Origin: Undibacter mobilis
Lineage (GTDB): Bacteria; Pseudomonadota; Alphaproteobacteria; Rhizobiales; Xanthobacteraceae
Assembly: GCF_003367195.1 (NCBI RefSeq)
Contig: NZ_QRGO01000001.1
Coordinates: 2,528,501-2,592,500 of the forward strand
DNA length: 64,000 nucleotides
Direction of reading: 5' to 3'
Shown here: piece by piece, positions 51,654 to 62,624 of the stretch
Position numbering within the stretch: position 1 is the stretch's first letter
Layout: every line of letters begins with the position of its first letter
Notes under the pieces: generated by a model
What the model saw: only the letters and a program-made list of their open reading frames with translations
Told to the model about the DNA's origin: nothing
Databases searched by the model: none
Made by a program: the position numbers and the translations under genes

Positions 51654-53147
51654 ATGAACAGGCGACAATTCATCCAAGGCGCCGGCACGACGCTCATTGC
51701 GTCGGCGGCAGGTTCCGCGACGGCACAGGCCGCACCCGATGAAGCGCTCTGCTACGCCTCGGTCGATGAACTGAAGGCCATGTTTCGGGCGCGAAAGGTT
51801 TCGCCAGTCGATGTGTTGAAAGCGCAGATCAGGCGCATCGAGGCCTTAAACCCGAAGGTCAATTGCATTACGTACACTCACTTCGACCAGGCGCTGAAGG
51901 AAGCCAAGCAGTCGGAGGAGCGTTATCGGCGTGGCACCGCGAGGCCGCTCGAAGGGATTACGGTCGCCATAAAAGACGAATTCGACCGGCCGGGCTGGCG
52001 GACGACCCAGGGCTCGCTCATCTTCAAGGACGCGCCGCCCGCAACGGAAAATGCGGCGATCATCGATTCGCTCGAAGCGGCCGGAGCGATCATGCCGTTT
52101 CAGACGACCGTGCCGGAGTTCTACCTGTTCCTCGGCGCGTCGACCCGTGCTTGGGGCACGACCCGCAATCCATGGAATCTCGAATATTCTCCGGGTGGGT
52201 CGTCTGCGGGATCGGGTGCGGCGCTGGCCGCTGGCTTCGCGACGCTCGCCACCGGATCCGACATGGGCGGCTCTATCCGAATTCCTGCCTCGCAATGTGG
52301 TCTCTACGGCTTCAGGCCGCCGTTCGGACGCGTCGCCAGCGGCGAAGTTCCCATGTCGACCGCGGGCCCGCTCGCACGCCACTTTGACGATCTCGTCCAT
52401 CTTCAGAATGCGATCGTCGGCCCTTCCGAGAAGGTCATGGCCGCCATCCGGCCTCGTCTCAACTATCCTTCGCGCTACCGGCCTCTTCGGGGGTGGCGCA
52501 TTGCTGTCGATTGGGGTGCCGGCATTGCGGATACCATTCCGTCGGTCAAGGCGGCCATGCTGCAAGGCATCAAGACACTGCGTGCCGCCGGCTGTGTCGT
52601 AGACGAAGTCGACTGCGGCTTCTCGAAGGCGGACAAGCTCGTCTTCGTGCGTGGACTGATGTCGACGTCCATGGGCACTTTGATCGACACTGCCAATGCC
52701 CACCGAGATCAGCTCTCGCCCTACATGACGGACATCCTCGACCAGGCCGGTCCGGTCGGGCCGCGTCAGGCGGAAGAAGCCGAAGCGTTAACGGAACGGC
52801 TGCACCGGCAGGTCCAGCAGCGGGTGTTCGGGAAAGGCTACCGTATCCTGCTCATGCCGACCGTGGCGACTCCGCTTGTCGGCGCCGACATGTTCAAGAG
52901 CAAGGAGAACAAGATTGATGTGTGGACGGGCACCGGCCTGGGATTGGTTCTGACGTGGCACTGGAACCTGTTGAACCGCTATCCCGTCGTCGATGTGCCG
53001 CTTGGTGTCGTCGAGGAGCGGATGCCTGCGGGCATGCAGGCGATTGGCCAGAGCTTCACTGATCTGGACGCCTTCCAGTTCGCGTCCAACTGGTCTCGCC
53101 TACAGCCGTCGTTGTTCGCCGGCGGACGATTCCCGACCTTTGCCTGA
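51654..53147 (+). CDS. Tat-exported amidase
   Basis: A 497-residue amidase-signature enzyme with a twin-arginine signal (MNRRQFIQGAG, cleavage near AQA-APD). The Ser-Ser-Lys triad is visible: Lys107 in AIKDEF, cis-Ser 183/184 in GGSSAGSGAA, and nucleophile Ser207 in GSDMGGSIRIPAS. It would hydrolyse an amide in the periplasm; substrate unknown. 75 bases separate it from the SMR gene. Confidence 0.9.
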   Translation: MNRRQFIQGAGTTLIASAAGSATAQAAPDEALCYASVDELKAMFRARKVSPVDVLKAQIRRIEALNPKVNCITYTHFDQALKEAKQSEERYRRGTARPLEGITVAIKDEFDRPGWRTTQGSLIFKDAPPATENAAIIDSLEAAGAIMPFQTTVPEFYLFLGASTRAWGTTRNPWNLEYSPGGSSAGSGAALAAGFATLATGSDMGGSIRIPASQCGLYGFRPPFGRVASGEVPMSTAGPLARHFDDLVHLQNAIVGPSEKVMAAIRPRLNYPSRYRPLRGWRIAVDWGAGIADTIPSVKAAMLQGIKTLRAAGCVVDEVDCGFSKADKLVFVRGLMSTSMGTLIDTANAHRDQLSPYMTDILDQAGPVGPRQAEEAEALTERLHRQVQQRVFGKGYRILLMPTVATPLVGADMFKSKENKIDVWTGTGLGLVLTWHWNLLNRYPVVDVPLGVVEERMPAGMQAIGQSFTDLDAFQFASNWSRLQPSLFAGGRFPTFA

Positions 53148-53189
53148 GGCTGTACCGGCGATTGGTGCCATGAATATGCCCAAGGATTC

Positions 53190-53940
53190 TTGGTCGCTGT
53201 CCGACTATGTCAGCACATGTATCAAGGCCACGCAGTGGGGGCAGTCTTCGGTGCGGTGATTTTCGTTGTGCAAGCAGCCGCACAAGAAAAGCAACAGCTC
53301 TCCGTTCACGATCTGGCGAAGCTGGTGCAATATCTCCTCGCCGAATCGATCAGCGTTCCCTTTGCGAACGACACCAACTTCCCGCAGGGACCGTACCGCC
53401 GAACGGGCAAAGCCGGCTTTCGCCAACCGACCCGCCGGCCTTCGGTACGGGTGACATCGTCCCCATGTTTGCGCTGTCGCCTCGCATCCCGGCAATCTGA
53501 TCTGGGGCGTCGGCCCGACTTTTTCGCTGCCGACCGCGACCGACAAGAATCTTGCCAGCAGACAATGGGCCGCGGGGCCAGCGGCCGTCGCACTGCTCAT
53601 GCCCGACCCTTGGGTGTTTGGTCTATTGATCAGCCAGTGGTGGTCCATCGGTCACCCGAGCGGCGATGCGCCTATGAATCGTATCAACGCGCAACTTTTC
53701 CTCGTTTACAATTTTCCAGATGGCTGGTTTGTTTCGTCGAGTCCTATCATTACGGCAGACTGGTCGGCAGCATCGCATGATCGCTGGACCGTTCCATTCG
53801 GCGGCGAGATCGGTCGTGTTTTTGAAATTAACGGCCAGGCCATGTCCGCGTCGGCCGGCCTTTATTATAATGCGGTGCGTCCCGACAACAGCGCCGAATG
53901 GAAAGCGCGCCTCAATCTCACTTTCATATTTCTACACTGA
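53190..53940 (+). pseudogene. Decayed outer-membrane/transporter-type protein with two frameshifts
   Basis: Three frames in order encode parts of one protein family: first GAVFGAVIFVVQAAAQ (signal), LAKLVQYLLAESISVPFANDTNF and PYRRTGKA; then GDIVPMFALSPRIPA in the second frame; then NLIWGVGPTFSLPTATDK, PWVFGLLISQWWSIG, YNFPDGWFVSSSPII and DRWTVPFGGEIGRVFEI in the third, to the stop at 53940. The known family is about 260-300 residues; a stretch between the first and second parts is missing too. So the gene is dead by deletion plus two frameshifts. Confidence 0.75.
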
Positions 53941-54106
53941 GATCGCGGATGCGTTTGCGATGTTCGAATTTGAGTGCCATCACCGTGCCTTTGAGAGGAG
54001 GTAGACGATGTATTTCGAGGTGGCGCGCCGCAAAGCATCGGCAAGGGCTTCGTTAGGGGTACCGGCGTAGAAAAGTCACGGTACCTGGCTAGAACGCGCG
54101 CGGCCG

Positions 54107-55024
54107 TCACACCGCGGCGACGTAGCGATAAGCCCCGGCCTTTCGCTCGACCACGCCCGTGCCCGGATAGGGCAGGTGGAAGCCGATGAGTTTCGCCTTG
54201 TCGGCGGCGAGGCGGTCGAGCAGCTTTAACCGCGTCGTGACTGCTTGATCGGGAACGTGATCGGCGGTCGTGCGCCATTCCGGATGGGCAAATGAAATCG
54301 CCGGATGCGTCAGGGCATCGCCGGTGACGATCAGATCCTCGCTGCCCTTGAGCGCGAGCGACAGGTGGCCTTGGGTGTGGCCCGGCGTCGAAACAATTTG
54401 CAGACCGGGCACGACCTCGTCTCCGTCCTTGATCATGGCGACACGGTCTTTGATCGCGGCGTAATTGCGCCGCGCCCCTGTGACGAAGCCAGCGCGTTCG
54501 GCCGGCAGCCCCCGCGTGGCGTTGTCGCCGTGCCAGAAGTCCCATTCCGTCGCGCCGACATAAAATGCGGCATTCGGCAGCATCGGCTCGTCGAACTCGT
54601 CGACAGTGCCCCACAGATGATCGGGATGGCCGTGCGTAAAGATCACCTTGGTGACTGTGGCTTTGTCGATGCCGGCAGCCTTGAGATTGTCCCAGACCTT
54701 GCCGGCGGTCGGCATGAAGCGGTCGCCCGAGCCCATATCGATAAGAATGAGATCGTTGCCATGCTTGAGAAGCGTGATGTTGGTCGGCGAGTCGTAGCTG
54801 GCGCCGGCCTGGCCTGCGGCCTTGAGCAGCGCATCGCGCTGCTCCGGCGCCGCCTCGGGGGCGAGAAAACTGGTCGGCAGGACTAGATGGCCGTCGCTGA
54901 CGACCATGACCTCGAAGTCGCCATGCTTGAACGCGTGAGGCGGTGCGGCGAATGCCGGGAGTGCATGTACCGCGGCTGAGGCGGCGGTCCCGGCGAGCAG
55001 CGCGCGGCGTGTCAGAAGCGTCAT
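54107..55024 (-). CDS. Exported MBL-fold metallo-hydrolase
   Basis: A 305-residue metallo-beta-lactamase-fold enzyme with an N-terminal Tat-like signal (LTRRALLAGTAASAAVHALPAFA). The zinc site T-H131-G-H133-P-D135-H136 is intact, with further ligands in TPGHTQGH and TGDALTH. Substrate unknown; relatives include quorum-quenching and hydrolase types. An 18-bp palindrome at 55043-55060 lies 19 bases before the ATG. Confidence 0.9.
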   Translation of the reverse strand: MTLLTRRALLAGTAASAAVHALPAFAAPPHAFKHGDFEVMVVSDGHLVLPTSFLAPEAAPEQRDALLKAAGQAGASYDSPTNITLLKHGNDLILIDMGSGDRFMPTAGKVWDNLKAAGIDKATVTKVIFTHGHPDHLWGTVDEFDEPMLPNAAFYVGATEWDFWHGDNATRGLPAERAGFVTGARRNYAAIKDRVAMIKDGDEVVPGLQIVSTPGHTQGHLSLALKGSEDLIVTGDALTHPAISFAHPEWRTTADHVPDQAVTTRLKLLDRLAADKAKLIGFHLPYPGTGVVERKAGAYRYVAAV

Positions 55025-55042
55025 GGCAAGGGTCCCGACATA

Positions 55043-55060
55043 TATTCAGGACCCTGAATA
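55043..55060. promoter_or_regulatory. Perfect 18-bp palindrome upstream of the MBL gene
   Basis: TATTCAGG-AC-CCTGAATA. It is positioned as an operator for the minus-strand MBL gene and sits just beyond the rpsD terminator. Confidence 0.6.
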
Positions 55061-55064
55061 ACAA

Positions 55065-55089
55065 ATCCCCCGCCTTTTGGGCAGGGGAT
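55065..55089 (-). terminator. Terminator of rpsD
   Basis: Stem ATCCCC (55065-55070) with GGGGAT (55084-55089), then GCC/GGC above a mismatch, loop TTTT; read on the minus strand it is followed by TTGTTATT. Confidence 0.6.
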
Positions 55090-55118
55090 CTGGAAGTCCT
55101 ATCGCTGAAGCGAAGCGC

Positions 55119-55736
55119 TTAGCGCGAATAGTATTCGACGACGAGATGCGGCTGCATCTGCACCGGGTAGGGCACGTCCGACGGCGTCGGCACGCGCGCG
55201 ATCTGCGCGGTCATCTTGCCGGTATCGACGGCGATGTAGTCCGGCACGTCGCGCTCGGCCAAGGCCTGCGCTTCGAGCACCAGATTCATCTGCTTCGACT
55301 TCTCGCGGATCTCGACGACATCGCCGACCTTGAGGCGATAGCTGGCGATGTTCACGCGGCGGCCGTTCACCTTGATGTGGCCGTGGCTGATGAACTGGCG
55401 GGCCGCGAACACGGTCGGCACGAACTTGGCGCGGTAGACGACCGCGTCGAGACGGCGCTCGAGGAGGCCGATCATGTTGGCGCCCGAGTCACCCTTCATG
55501 CGGATGGCTTCGTCGTAGATGGAGCGGAACTGACGCTCCGAGATGTTGCCGTAATAGCCGCGCAGCTTCTGCTTGGCCTTGAGCTGAACGCCGAAGTCGG
55601 ACAGCTTGCCCTTGCGGCGCTGACCGTGCTGGCCTGGGCCATATTCGCGGCGGTTCACCGGGGACTTCGGGCGGCCCCAGATGTTCTCGCCCATGCGGCG
55701 ATCAATTTTGTACTTGGATTCCAAACGCTTGGTCAT
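55119..55736 (-). CDS. rpsD: 30S ribosomal protein S4
   Basis: A 205-residue S4 primary rRNA-binding protein with the N-terminal region ([21 protein letters not shown]) and the S4 RNA-binding domain ([39 protein letters not shown]). The start MTKRLES at 55736 is the conserved one. In relatives S4 follows the purine-BolA-Grx block; here accessory genes intervene. Confidence 0.98.
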   Translation of the reverse strand: MTKRLESKYKIDRRMGENIWGRPKSPVNRREYGPGQHGQRRKGKLSDFGVQLKAKQKLRGYYGNISERQFRSIYDEAIRMKGDSGANMIGLLERRLDAVVYRAKFVPTVFAARQFISHGHIKVNGRRVNIASYRLKVGDVVEIREKSKQMNLVLEAQALAERDVPDYIAVDTGKMTAQIARVPTPSDVPYPVQMQPHLVVEYYSR

Positions 55737-56089
55737 CGCGTCCTCATAGAACAGGATTAAAGGGTTGAGGAAACGCGCCCTCCTTTGCCCCGGGTCACCC
55801 CGAAGCCGACAGGCAAGTCCTTGAAGCGTAAGGGCTTGTCGCGGGTCGCGAAACGCCAAACGGGCCGCAATCGGCCCGTAAGGTGGGTGCCTTCTACGGG
55901 GCGGTGGGGCAGATGTCAAACGGCGGCTGCGGCGGTCCGCCGCAGCAATCCTGCGGGGAACTCTGCGGACATACGACCGTTTTGACTTGCGAAATACCGG
56001 GCCGCGCTCCATTTTCTGCCCGTTCAGGCCGGGCCCCTCTGGCAGTCCTCGTGACTGCGATGTCGGACTGAAAAATCGATGTGGGTCCG
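55737..56089. other. Leader region of rpsD and gap
   Basis: No gene is seen. A perfect stem ACGGGCCG (55860-55867) with CGGCCCGT (55872-55879), loop CAAT, lies 125 bases upstream of rpsD on its leader side and could be a terminator or part of a ribosomal-protein leader. Confidence 0.4.
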
Positions 56090-56443
56090 ATGCGCCAGGA
56101 TAAGCCTTCAAGACCGACTGTTTCACGCACGCCATCTGCGGCCGAGCCCTATCTCGTGCCGATGCTGGCGATCGTTTTCCTGACTGTGTTCGCCGCCGCG
56201 ATTCTACTAATGCCCCCGGAACTTGTGCTTCCCACGCTCAGCGTGATCGCGCTTGGGGGAGCGGCAGCCACCGCGGCGACAGCCTGGCTGTCACCACGGC
56301 TGGCATCGCTCAGGCCCGTCAGTGGCTGGGACATTGCCGGGGCGTTGACGCTGATCGGTTGTGCGGCGGCCATCCTTGGCGAGATCGAGCCCCTCGTCGA
56401 ATTTCTCAAACCCATACCGGAACGGAGCCCATCGCGTGGTTGA
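56090..56443 (+). CDS. Small membrane protein of unknown function
   Basis: A 117-residue protein with three to four hydrophobic helices ([49 protein letters not shown]). Start could be ATG 56090 or GTG 56081. Its end overlaps the next gene start by eight bases, so it is co-translated with the TerC-like gene. Family not recognised. Confidence 0.6.
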   Translation: MRQDKPSRPTVSRTPSAAEPYLVPMLAIVFLTVFAAAILLMPPELVLPTLSVIALGGAAATAATAWLSPRLASLRPVSGWDIAGALTLIGCAAAILGEIEPLVEFLKPIPERSPSRG

Positions 56444-57095
56444 TTTCTCCCAATTGCTGACGCCTGAATCTTTAAGTGCCTTCGGTCAGGTCATTATGAT
56501 CGACTTGGTGCTTGCGGGCGACAATGCCGTCATTATCGGTCTGGCCGCCGCCGGCTTGCCGCCCGACCAGCGCCGCAAGGCCATCATTGTCGGCATCATC
56601 GCTGCTACCGTGCTGCGCATTGCCTTCGCCGGCGTCGCTATTCAACTCTTGCAGATTGTCGGCCTTTTGCTTGCCGGTGGCGTGCTGCTGCTCTGGGTGT
56701 GCTGGAAGATGTGGCGCGAACTGCGCTCGGGCGGACACGAAGGCGAGGGGCTGGTGGACGCCGAAGGCAACATGGTCACGAACGGGGTCGCTGCCGCGGC
56801 GCCGCGCAAGACCTTCGCCCAGGCCGCCTGGCAGATCCTGATCGCCGACGTGTCGATGTCGCTCGACAACGTGCTGGCGGTCGCCGGCGCCGCGCGCGAC
56901 CATCCCACCGCGCTGGTGTTTGGTCTCGTCCTGTCGATCCTGCTGATGGGCGTTGCTGCGAACTTCATCGCCGGCCTGCTCGTCAAGCACCGCTGGATCG
57001 CCTATGTCGGCCTCGCGATCATTCTCTATGTGGCGATCGACATGATCTGGCGCGGGGCGATTGACGTCCAGGCTGCGGTGGCCATGATCAACTGA
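56436..57095 (+). CDS. TerC/YjbE-family integral membrane protein
   Basis: A 219-residue protein with about seven helices. The TerC motifs LVLAGDNAVIIGLAAAGLP and, later, ADVSMSLDNVLAVAGAA carry the conserved Asp-Asn pairs thought to bind metal; relatives export manganese or other metal ions. Start GTG at 56436 has GGAG eight bases upstream. Convergent with murI; ends overlap by eight bases. Confidence 0.88.
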   Translation: MVDFSQLLTPESLSAFGQVIMIDLVLAGDNAVIIGLAAAGLPPDQRRKAIIVGIIAATVLRIAFAGVAIQLLQIVGLLLAGGVLLLWVCWKMWRELRSGGHEGEGLVDAEGNMVTNGVAAAAPRKTFAQAAWQILIADVSMSLDNVLAVAGAARDHPTALVFGLVLSILLMGVAANFIAGLLVKHRWIAYVGLAIILYVAIDMIWRGAIDVQAAVAMIN

Positions 57096-57894
57096 AGCCG
57101 AAGCCCCTGAGCGCCGCGGCAAGCGGTGGCGGGGGTACACGGCCCGATGTGAACACGATCTGCGGCGGCGCGCCTTGCGCCGCCGTTTTCCATTCATGCA
57201 GCAGATCGGCAACGCGGCGCGCGATCGCCGGCGCCGGGTCGATCCATTCGACCGGCCATGGCACCAGCGCGCGGAAGCGCGCCGTCAGCAGCGGATAATG
57301 CGTGCAGGCCAGCACCACAGTATCGGTACGGCGCTCGCCGTTGTCGACGAAGCAGGGCGCGATCTCGGCGGCGATGTCGGCGTCGGCCACCGGCATGCCT
57401 GACAGTTCCAGCTCTGCGATGCTCGCTAGTTTGGGCGAGCCGACCAGGATGACGTCGCAGTCGCCGGCGAACTCGCGGATCAGCGCGTGGGTGTATTCGC
57501 GCGACACGGTGGCCTGGGTGCCGAGCACCGCGATGCGCTTGCTCTTCGATTGCGCGCAGGCCGGCTTGATTGCCGGCACGGTGCCAACGAAGGGCACGGC
57601 GAACCGTGCGCGCAATTCGGCCAGTGCCAAAGTCGACGCCGTGTTGCAGGCGATCACGACAAGATCGGGATTGTGGCGCGCAATGGCGTCTCCGATCACA
57701 CCGACGATGCGCACGATCAGTTCGTCTTCCGGCTGATTGCCGTAGGGGAAACCGGCATCGTCGGCGACATAGACGTAGCGCGCATCGGGCCTTGCGGCGG
57801 CGATTTCGCGGAACACGGTGAGGCCGCCGACACCGGAATCGAAAATCAGGACGACCGGAGCTTTGTGTTCTGAACGGTTGTTAAGGTTCGGCAT
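57088..57894 (-). CDS. murI: Glutamate racemase
   Basis: Makes D-glutamate for peptidoglycan. A 268-residue enzyme (start MPNLNNRSEHKAP at 57894) with the two catalytic cysteines, ACNTAST and ACTHYPLL, and substrate motifs FDSGVGGLTV and PYGNQPEDEL. In-frame upstream sequence to 57975 is not conserved. Overlaps the TerC-like gene end by eight bases. Confidence 0.95.
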   Translation of the reverse strand: MPNLNNRSEHKAPVVLIFDSGVGGLTVFREIAAARPDARYVYVADDAGFPYGNQPEDELIVRIVGVIGDAIARHNPDLVVIACNTASTLALAELRARFAVPFVGTVPAIKPACAQSKSKRIAVLGTQATVSREYTHALIREFAGDCDVILVGSPKLASIAELELSGMPVADADIAAEIAPCFVDNGERRTDTVVLACTHYPLLTARFRALVPWPVEWIDPAPAIARRVADLLHEWKTAAQGAPPQIVFTSGRVPPPPLAAALRGFGFS

Positions 57895-58034
57895 GACCTT
57901 GATGCGGATGAAACAGCGGCAATCGAGCGGGCCTTGAGTGTGGCAGCGCAGGGAACGGCTGCGCCGGCCGTTCATTAACTGAGGAGACTAGAGGGCGACG
58001 GTTTAGGATTCGATACTAACCAACAGGATGTGCC

Positions 58035-58436
58035 ATGAAACTCAGGACCCTTACGACCCTCAAGGCATTGGCCGTCGCTGCCGGCGCGCTTGTGCTGTCG
58101 AGCGGAATTGCCGCCGCGGCAACCGCGACCAACGATCTCAACCTGCGGTCCGGTCCCGGCACCGGCTATCGCGTCATTGGCACCATGCCGGCCGGCGCCT
58201 ATGTCGACGTGATCGGCTGCGGCGGCAGCTGGTGCCGCGTAAATTGGCAGGGCGTGGTCGGCTATGCCAGCGCCAGCTATCTCGCCGGGGGTGGCGCCTA
58301 TGCGTCCGCGCCGCGGGTCTATGTCGCGCCGCCGCCGCCGGTCGTGTTCGGTTTCGGCTGGGGCGGGCCGCGCTGGCACGGCCCGCATCGATGGCACGGT
58401 CATCGTGGCTGGCATCGCGGCCATCACTGGCGCTAG
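58035..58436 (+). CDS. Secreted SH3-domain protein
   Basis: A 133-residue exported protein: signal peptide to about residue 29 (ALVLSSGIAAAA), one bacterial SH3 domain (NLRSGPGTGYRVIG, WCRVNWQGVVGYASASYL) and a Pro/Gly/His/Trp-rich tail (RWHGPHRWHGHRGWHRGHHWR). The two Cys in DVIGCGGSWC could form a disulfide. Such proteins bind cell wall; the His tail could bind metal. Function unknown. Confidence 0.85.
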   Translation: MKLRTLTTLKALAVAAGALVLSSGIAAAATATNDLNLRSGPGTGYRVIGTMPAGAYVDVIGCGGSWCRVNWQGVVGYASASYLAGGGAYASAPRVYVAPPPPVVFGFGWGGPRWHGPHRWHGHRGWHRGHHWR

Positions 58437-58510
58437 ATCCTATCCGGCGTAGATAGAATCAGAGCCCGGGCGCGGCCCCTTGACGTGGCGCGCGTCCGGC
58501 TCATCCTGCG

Positions 58511-59821
<1,311 letters not shown>

Positions 59822-59846
59822 GCTGTCTTCTTTCTAAGGGCTTGGC

Positions 59847-60524
59847 TTACGCCGCCTCTCCACGCGCGATCGCACCGGCATTGCGGATCGCGGCGATGTT
59901 CTCTTTGTATTGACCGCCCTTGAAGACGGCCGAACCGGCCACCAGCACATTGGCACCGGCGCGCACAACGTCGGCGGCGTTGGCCGCGGTGACGCCGCCG
60001 TCGACCTCGAGGTCGATCGGCCGGCCACCGATCATGGCGCGGATGGCGCGGATCTTGTCGAGCGCCGAGGGAATGAAGGCCTGGCCGCCGAAGCCGGGAT
60101 TGACTGACATAACGAGGACGAGATCAACCATGTCGATAACGCTTTCGATCGACGAGGCGGGCGTGCCGGGGTTCATCACCACGCCTGCCTTCTTGCCGAG
60201 CGCGCGGATCGCCTGCAGCGATCGATGCAGATGCGGACCGGCCTCGACATGCACGGTGATGATGTCAGCGCCGGCCTTGGCGAAGGCCTCGAGATAGGGG
60301 TCGGCAGGCGAGATCATCAGGTGGACGTCGAAGACCTTCTTCGAGGCGGCGCGCACCGATTTCATGACGTCGGGCCCGAACGAGATGTTCGGCACGAAAT
60401 GGCCGTCCATGATGTCGACATGGACCCAGTCGGCACCGGCCGCGTCGATGGCGCGCACCTCGTCGCCGAGCTTGGCAAAATCCGCGGCCAGGATCGACGG
60501 GGCGATGAGGAGCGGGCGGGTCAT
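59847..60524 (-). CDS. rpe: Ribulose-phosphate 3-epimerase
   Basis: Interconverts ribulose-5-phosphate and xylulose-5-phosphate. A 225-residue TIM barrel with [15 protein letters not shown], the metal/acid [16 protein letters not shown], and [12 protein letters not shown]. Start [10 protein letters not shown] at 60524; 18 extra in-frame residues upstream are not conserved. Confidence 0.96.
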   Translation of the reverse strand: MTRPLLIAPSILAADFAKLGDEVRAIDAAGADWVHVDIMDGHFVPNISFGPDVMKSVRAASKKVFDVHLMISPADPYLEAFAKAGADIITVHVEAGPHLHRSLQAIRALGKKAGVVMNPGTPASSIESVIDMVDLVLVMSVNPGFGGQAFIPSALDKIRAIRAMIGGRPIDLEVDGGVTAANAADVVRAGANVLVAGSAVFKGGQYKENIAAIRNAGAIARGEAA

Positions 60525-60760
60525 GGGGCGTCTTTCTCCGGGTCGGGTTCGGGTAACACGGCGGTTGGGGCCGGGCAATTCGGCACCGGGCAGGCGGCAA
60601 AGTTTGCCGGTTTTCGCCGCCGTCCTGGCCGACGGCCTGTGGACAAGTCGTTGTTCTGGCGCGGCTATTCAACGGCCTGCGGCGTGGTCGGAAATTTGCA
60701 AGTGACAAAGCCCAAGGGTGGTTTCGCCGGCGGGTCCGGCGCATTCAAGGAGTAGCGTTG

Positions 60761-61516
60761 ATGTCCCTCTCTGTGGGCTCGGCTGCGTCCAGCCCGCTCG
60801 CCAATTGGCAGCAAATGCTGCAAACGGGCAGGGCGGGCGGTGGCAAGAGCCAGTCCTTCGACCCACTCGCCGCTCTGATGCAGCCCGGCACCGGAAATGC
60901 ATCGCCGGCCGGCATTTCGGCTTCCTCAAGCCTGCCCTTCGGCCAAGGCATGATGGCGCAGTTGATCGCCTTGCAGCAGCAGGCCAGCACCGCCGGTACC
61001 ACCAACACCCATGACACCGGCAGCGCCAAGCTGTTCGCCAAACTTGACGCCGACGGCAATGGCTCGGTCAGCAAGTCCGAACTCGAGGCGGCGGCGTCCA
61101 AACATGGCGTCTCAACGTCGATCTCGGACGCCGTATTCGCCAAGATCGATACCGACGGCGATGACAACATTAGCCACAGCGAACTGGCCAAGGCCGATCG
61201 CCCCGGCGCCGGACATCATCAGAAAGAGATCGGTGCGGGGGATTCCGGCGGCGGCGATAGCGCTGACGGCGACGGCAACGGTGCCAAGACGAGCACGACG
61301 ACCAATGCCGACGGCTCGGTGACGACGACGATTACTTACGCCGATGGCAGCCGAGCCTCGACCACCAGCCCGCCGGCCGCAACGGCAAATGATGGCAGCG
61401 CCGATCCGACGTCGACACCGACCGGGAATGGCGGCTCAGATCTGTTCAGGCAGTTAGCCCAACTGCAAAGGCAAATGATGAGCGCCGCAACCACGACATT
61501 GTCGGCCGTAGCATAG
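60761..61516 (+). CDS. EF-hand calcium-binding protein
   Basis: A 251-residue protein with two canonical EF-hand loops, DADGNGSVSKSE (in KLFAKLDADGNGSVSKSELE) and DTDGDDNISHSE, each with Asp at 1 and 3, Asn/Asp at 5 and Glu at 12. The N-terminal ~80 residues are Ser/Gly/Gln-rich with no signal peptide, and the C-terminal part is Thr/Ser/Asp-rich and repetitive. ATG 60761 has AAGGAG upstream. Partner unknown; secretion by a non-classical route is possible. Confidence 0.85.
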   Translation: MSLSVGSAASSPLANWQQMLQTGRAGGGKSQSFDPLAALMQPGTGNASPAGISASSSLPFGQGMMAQLIALQQQASTAGTTNTHDTGSAKLFAKLDADGNGSVSKSELEAAASKHGVSTSISDAVFAKIDTDGDDNISHSELAKADRPGAGHHQKEIGAGDSGGGDSADGDGNGAKTSTTTNADGSVTTTITYADGSRASTTSPPAATANDGSADPTSTPTGNGGSDLFRQLAQLQRQMMSAATTTLSAVA

Positions 61517-61522
61517 TATGCA

Positions 61523-62479
61523 TTAAGGCTGCCGTTTTGGCAGCCTTTTCGCCAGCGGTTTGAGCAACGCCGGAAAAATGTAGATCGGAAACTGCACCAA
61601 GGCGAAGTAGAACCATGCAAGGTCGGGCAGCGCCGAGCCGAGCGCGCCGATCACCGCGCCGAGATTGCGGAAGCCGGCCAGAAATCCGATGACAATGGCG
61701 CGGTCGAGGCCGGCGCGGATGAAAAGGATGGCGCTGAGGCCGATCACGGCACAGGCAATCGCCACGATTACCCCCAGCAGCTTCAGCGCCAGCAGCGGAT
61801 CGGCCATGACGTGACGCGTCACCGGCTCCATGGCCGCAATGGCGAAAACGAACACGGCAATGACGTTGAGGCCATCGAGGACCTGTGTCTGCTCCTCGAT
61901 CCGCCGCTGGCCCACGGTGCGGCGGATAATGAAGGCGATAAACCCCGAAGCAAAGAACAGCACGAACAGCTTGCCGCCAAGCTCGAGCGGCGTGAACAAT
62001 GATGTGCCGAGAAACAGGTAGCTGAAAGCCACCGTCGTGAGCGGCGACAGGGCGCAACAGGCGATCAACGCTACCAGCGAAAACCCGACATCGAGACTCA
62101 TCAGTGCCGCGAAGGCCACCGTCGACGTGATGGGTGCGATGGCGGATTGCAGGATCATGATCGGAAACAGATCCGGTGCGATGTCGCGCAGACCAATCAG
62201 CGTATAAAACGAGCCGAGAAAGAGCGGCACAGCGACCATGACCCAGAGCGCGGCAAGGACAATGAGGCGCGGCGAGCGCAGCACGGGGCGGAGCGCCTCC
62301 GGGTCGGTGCGCAAATAGGAAAACAGAAGAAGGACGAAGACGGTTTCGCCCAGATACGGCTTTACATAAGCGGCAAGCTGCGGGACGGCGACGCCCAGAA
62401 AAATGGACAAGGCAAGCGCGGTGGTCCCCTGCCGGCCGAGCCAGGCGAGCGCGGCCAGTGGCCAGCGTGAATATGTCAT
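61523..62479 (-). CDS. Bile acid:sodium symporter-like (BASS) membrane protein
   Basis: A 318-residue membrane protein with about nine to ten helices (starting MTYSRWPLAALAWLGRQG at 62479). The pattern AIAPITSTVAFAALMSLDVG and LAGFRNLGAVIGALGSALPD suits the BASS/SBF-type fold, which usually cotransports organic anions with sodium. Substrate unknown, family label moderate. In-frame upstream sequence to 62719 is not hydrophobic and overlaps the divergent gene. Confidence 0.72.
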   Translation of the reverse strand: MTYSRWPLAALAWLGRQGTTALALSIFLGVAVPQLAAYVKPYLGETVFVLLLFSYLRTDPEALRPVLRSPRLIVLAALWVMVAVPLFLGSFYTLIGLRDIAPDLFPIMILQSAIAPITSTVAFAALMSLDVGFSLVALIACCALSPLTTVAFSYLFLGTSLFTPLELGGKLFVLFFASGFIAFIIRRTVGQRRIEEQTQVLDGLNVIAVFVFAIAAMEPVTRHVMADPLLALKLLGVIVAIACAVIGLSAILFIRAGLDRAIVIGFLAGFRNLGAVIGALGSALPDLAWFYFALVQFPIYIFPALLKPLAKRLPKRQP

Positions 62480-62624
62480 CCGAAGCGCACTCCCGGCGAG
62501 CCCGAATGTGATACCGCGCCCGGGCGTCCCAATCCATATTGGAAGAGGAGATCGCCTCTGCAAAAGACGGGGTTGAACCCCGGCGGATAAAGCGCCAAAA
62601 GGTGCAAAGGGCAGGCGGAATTTC

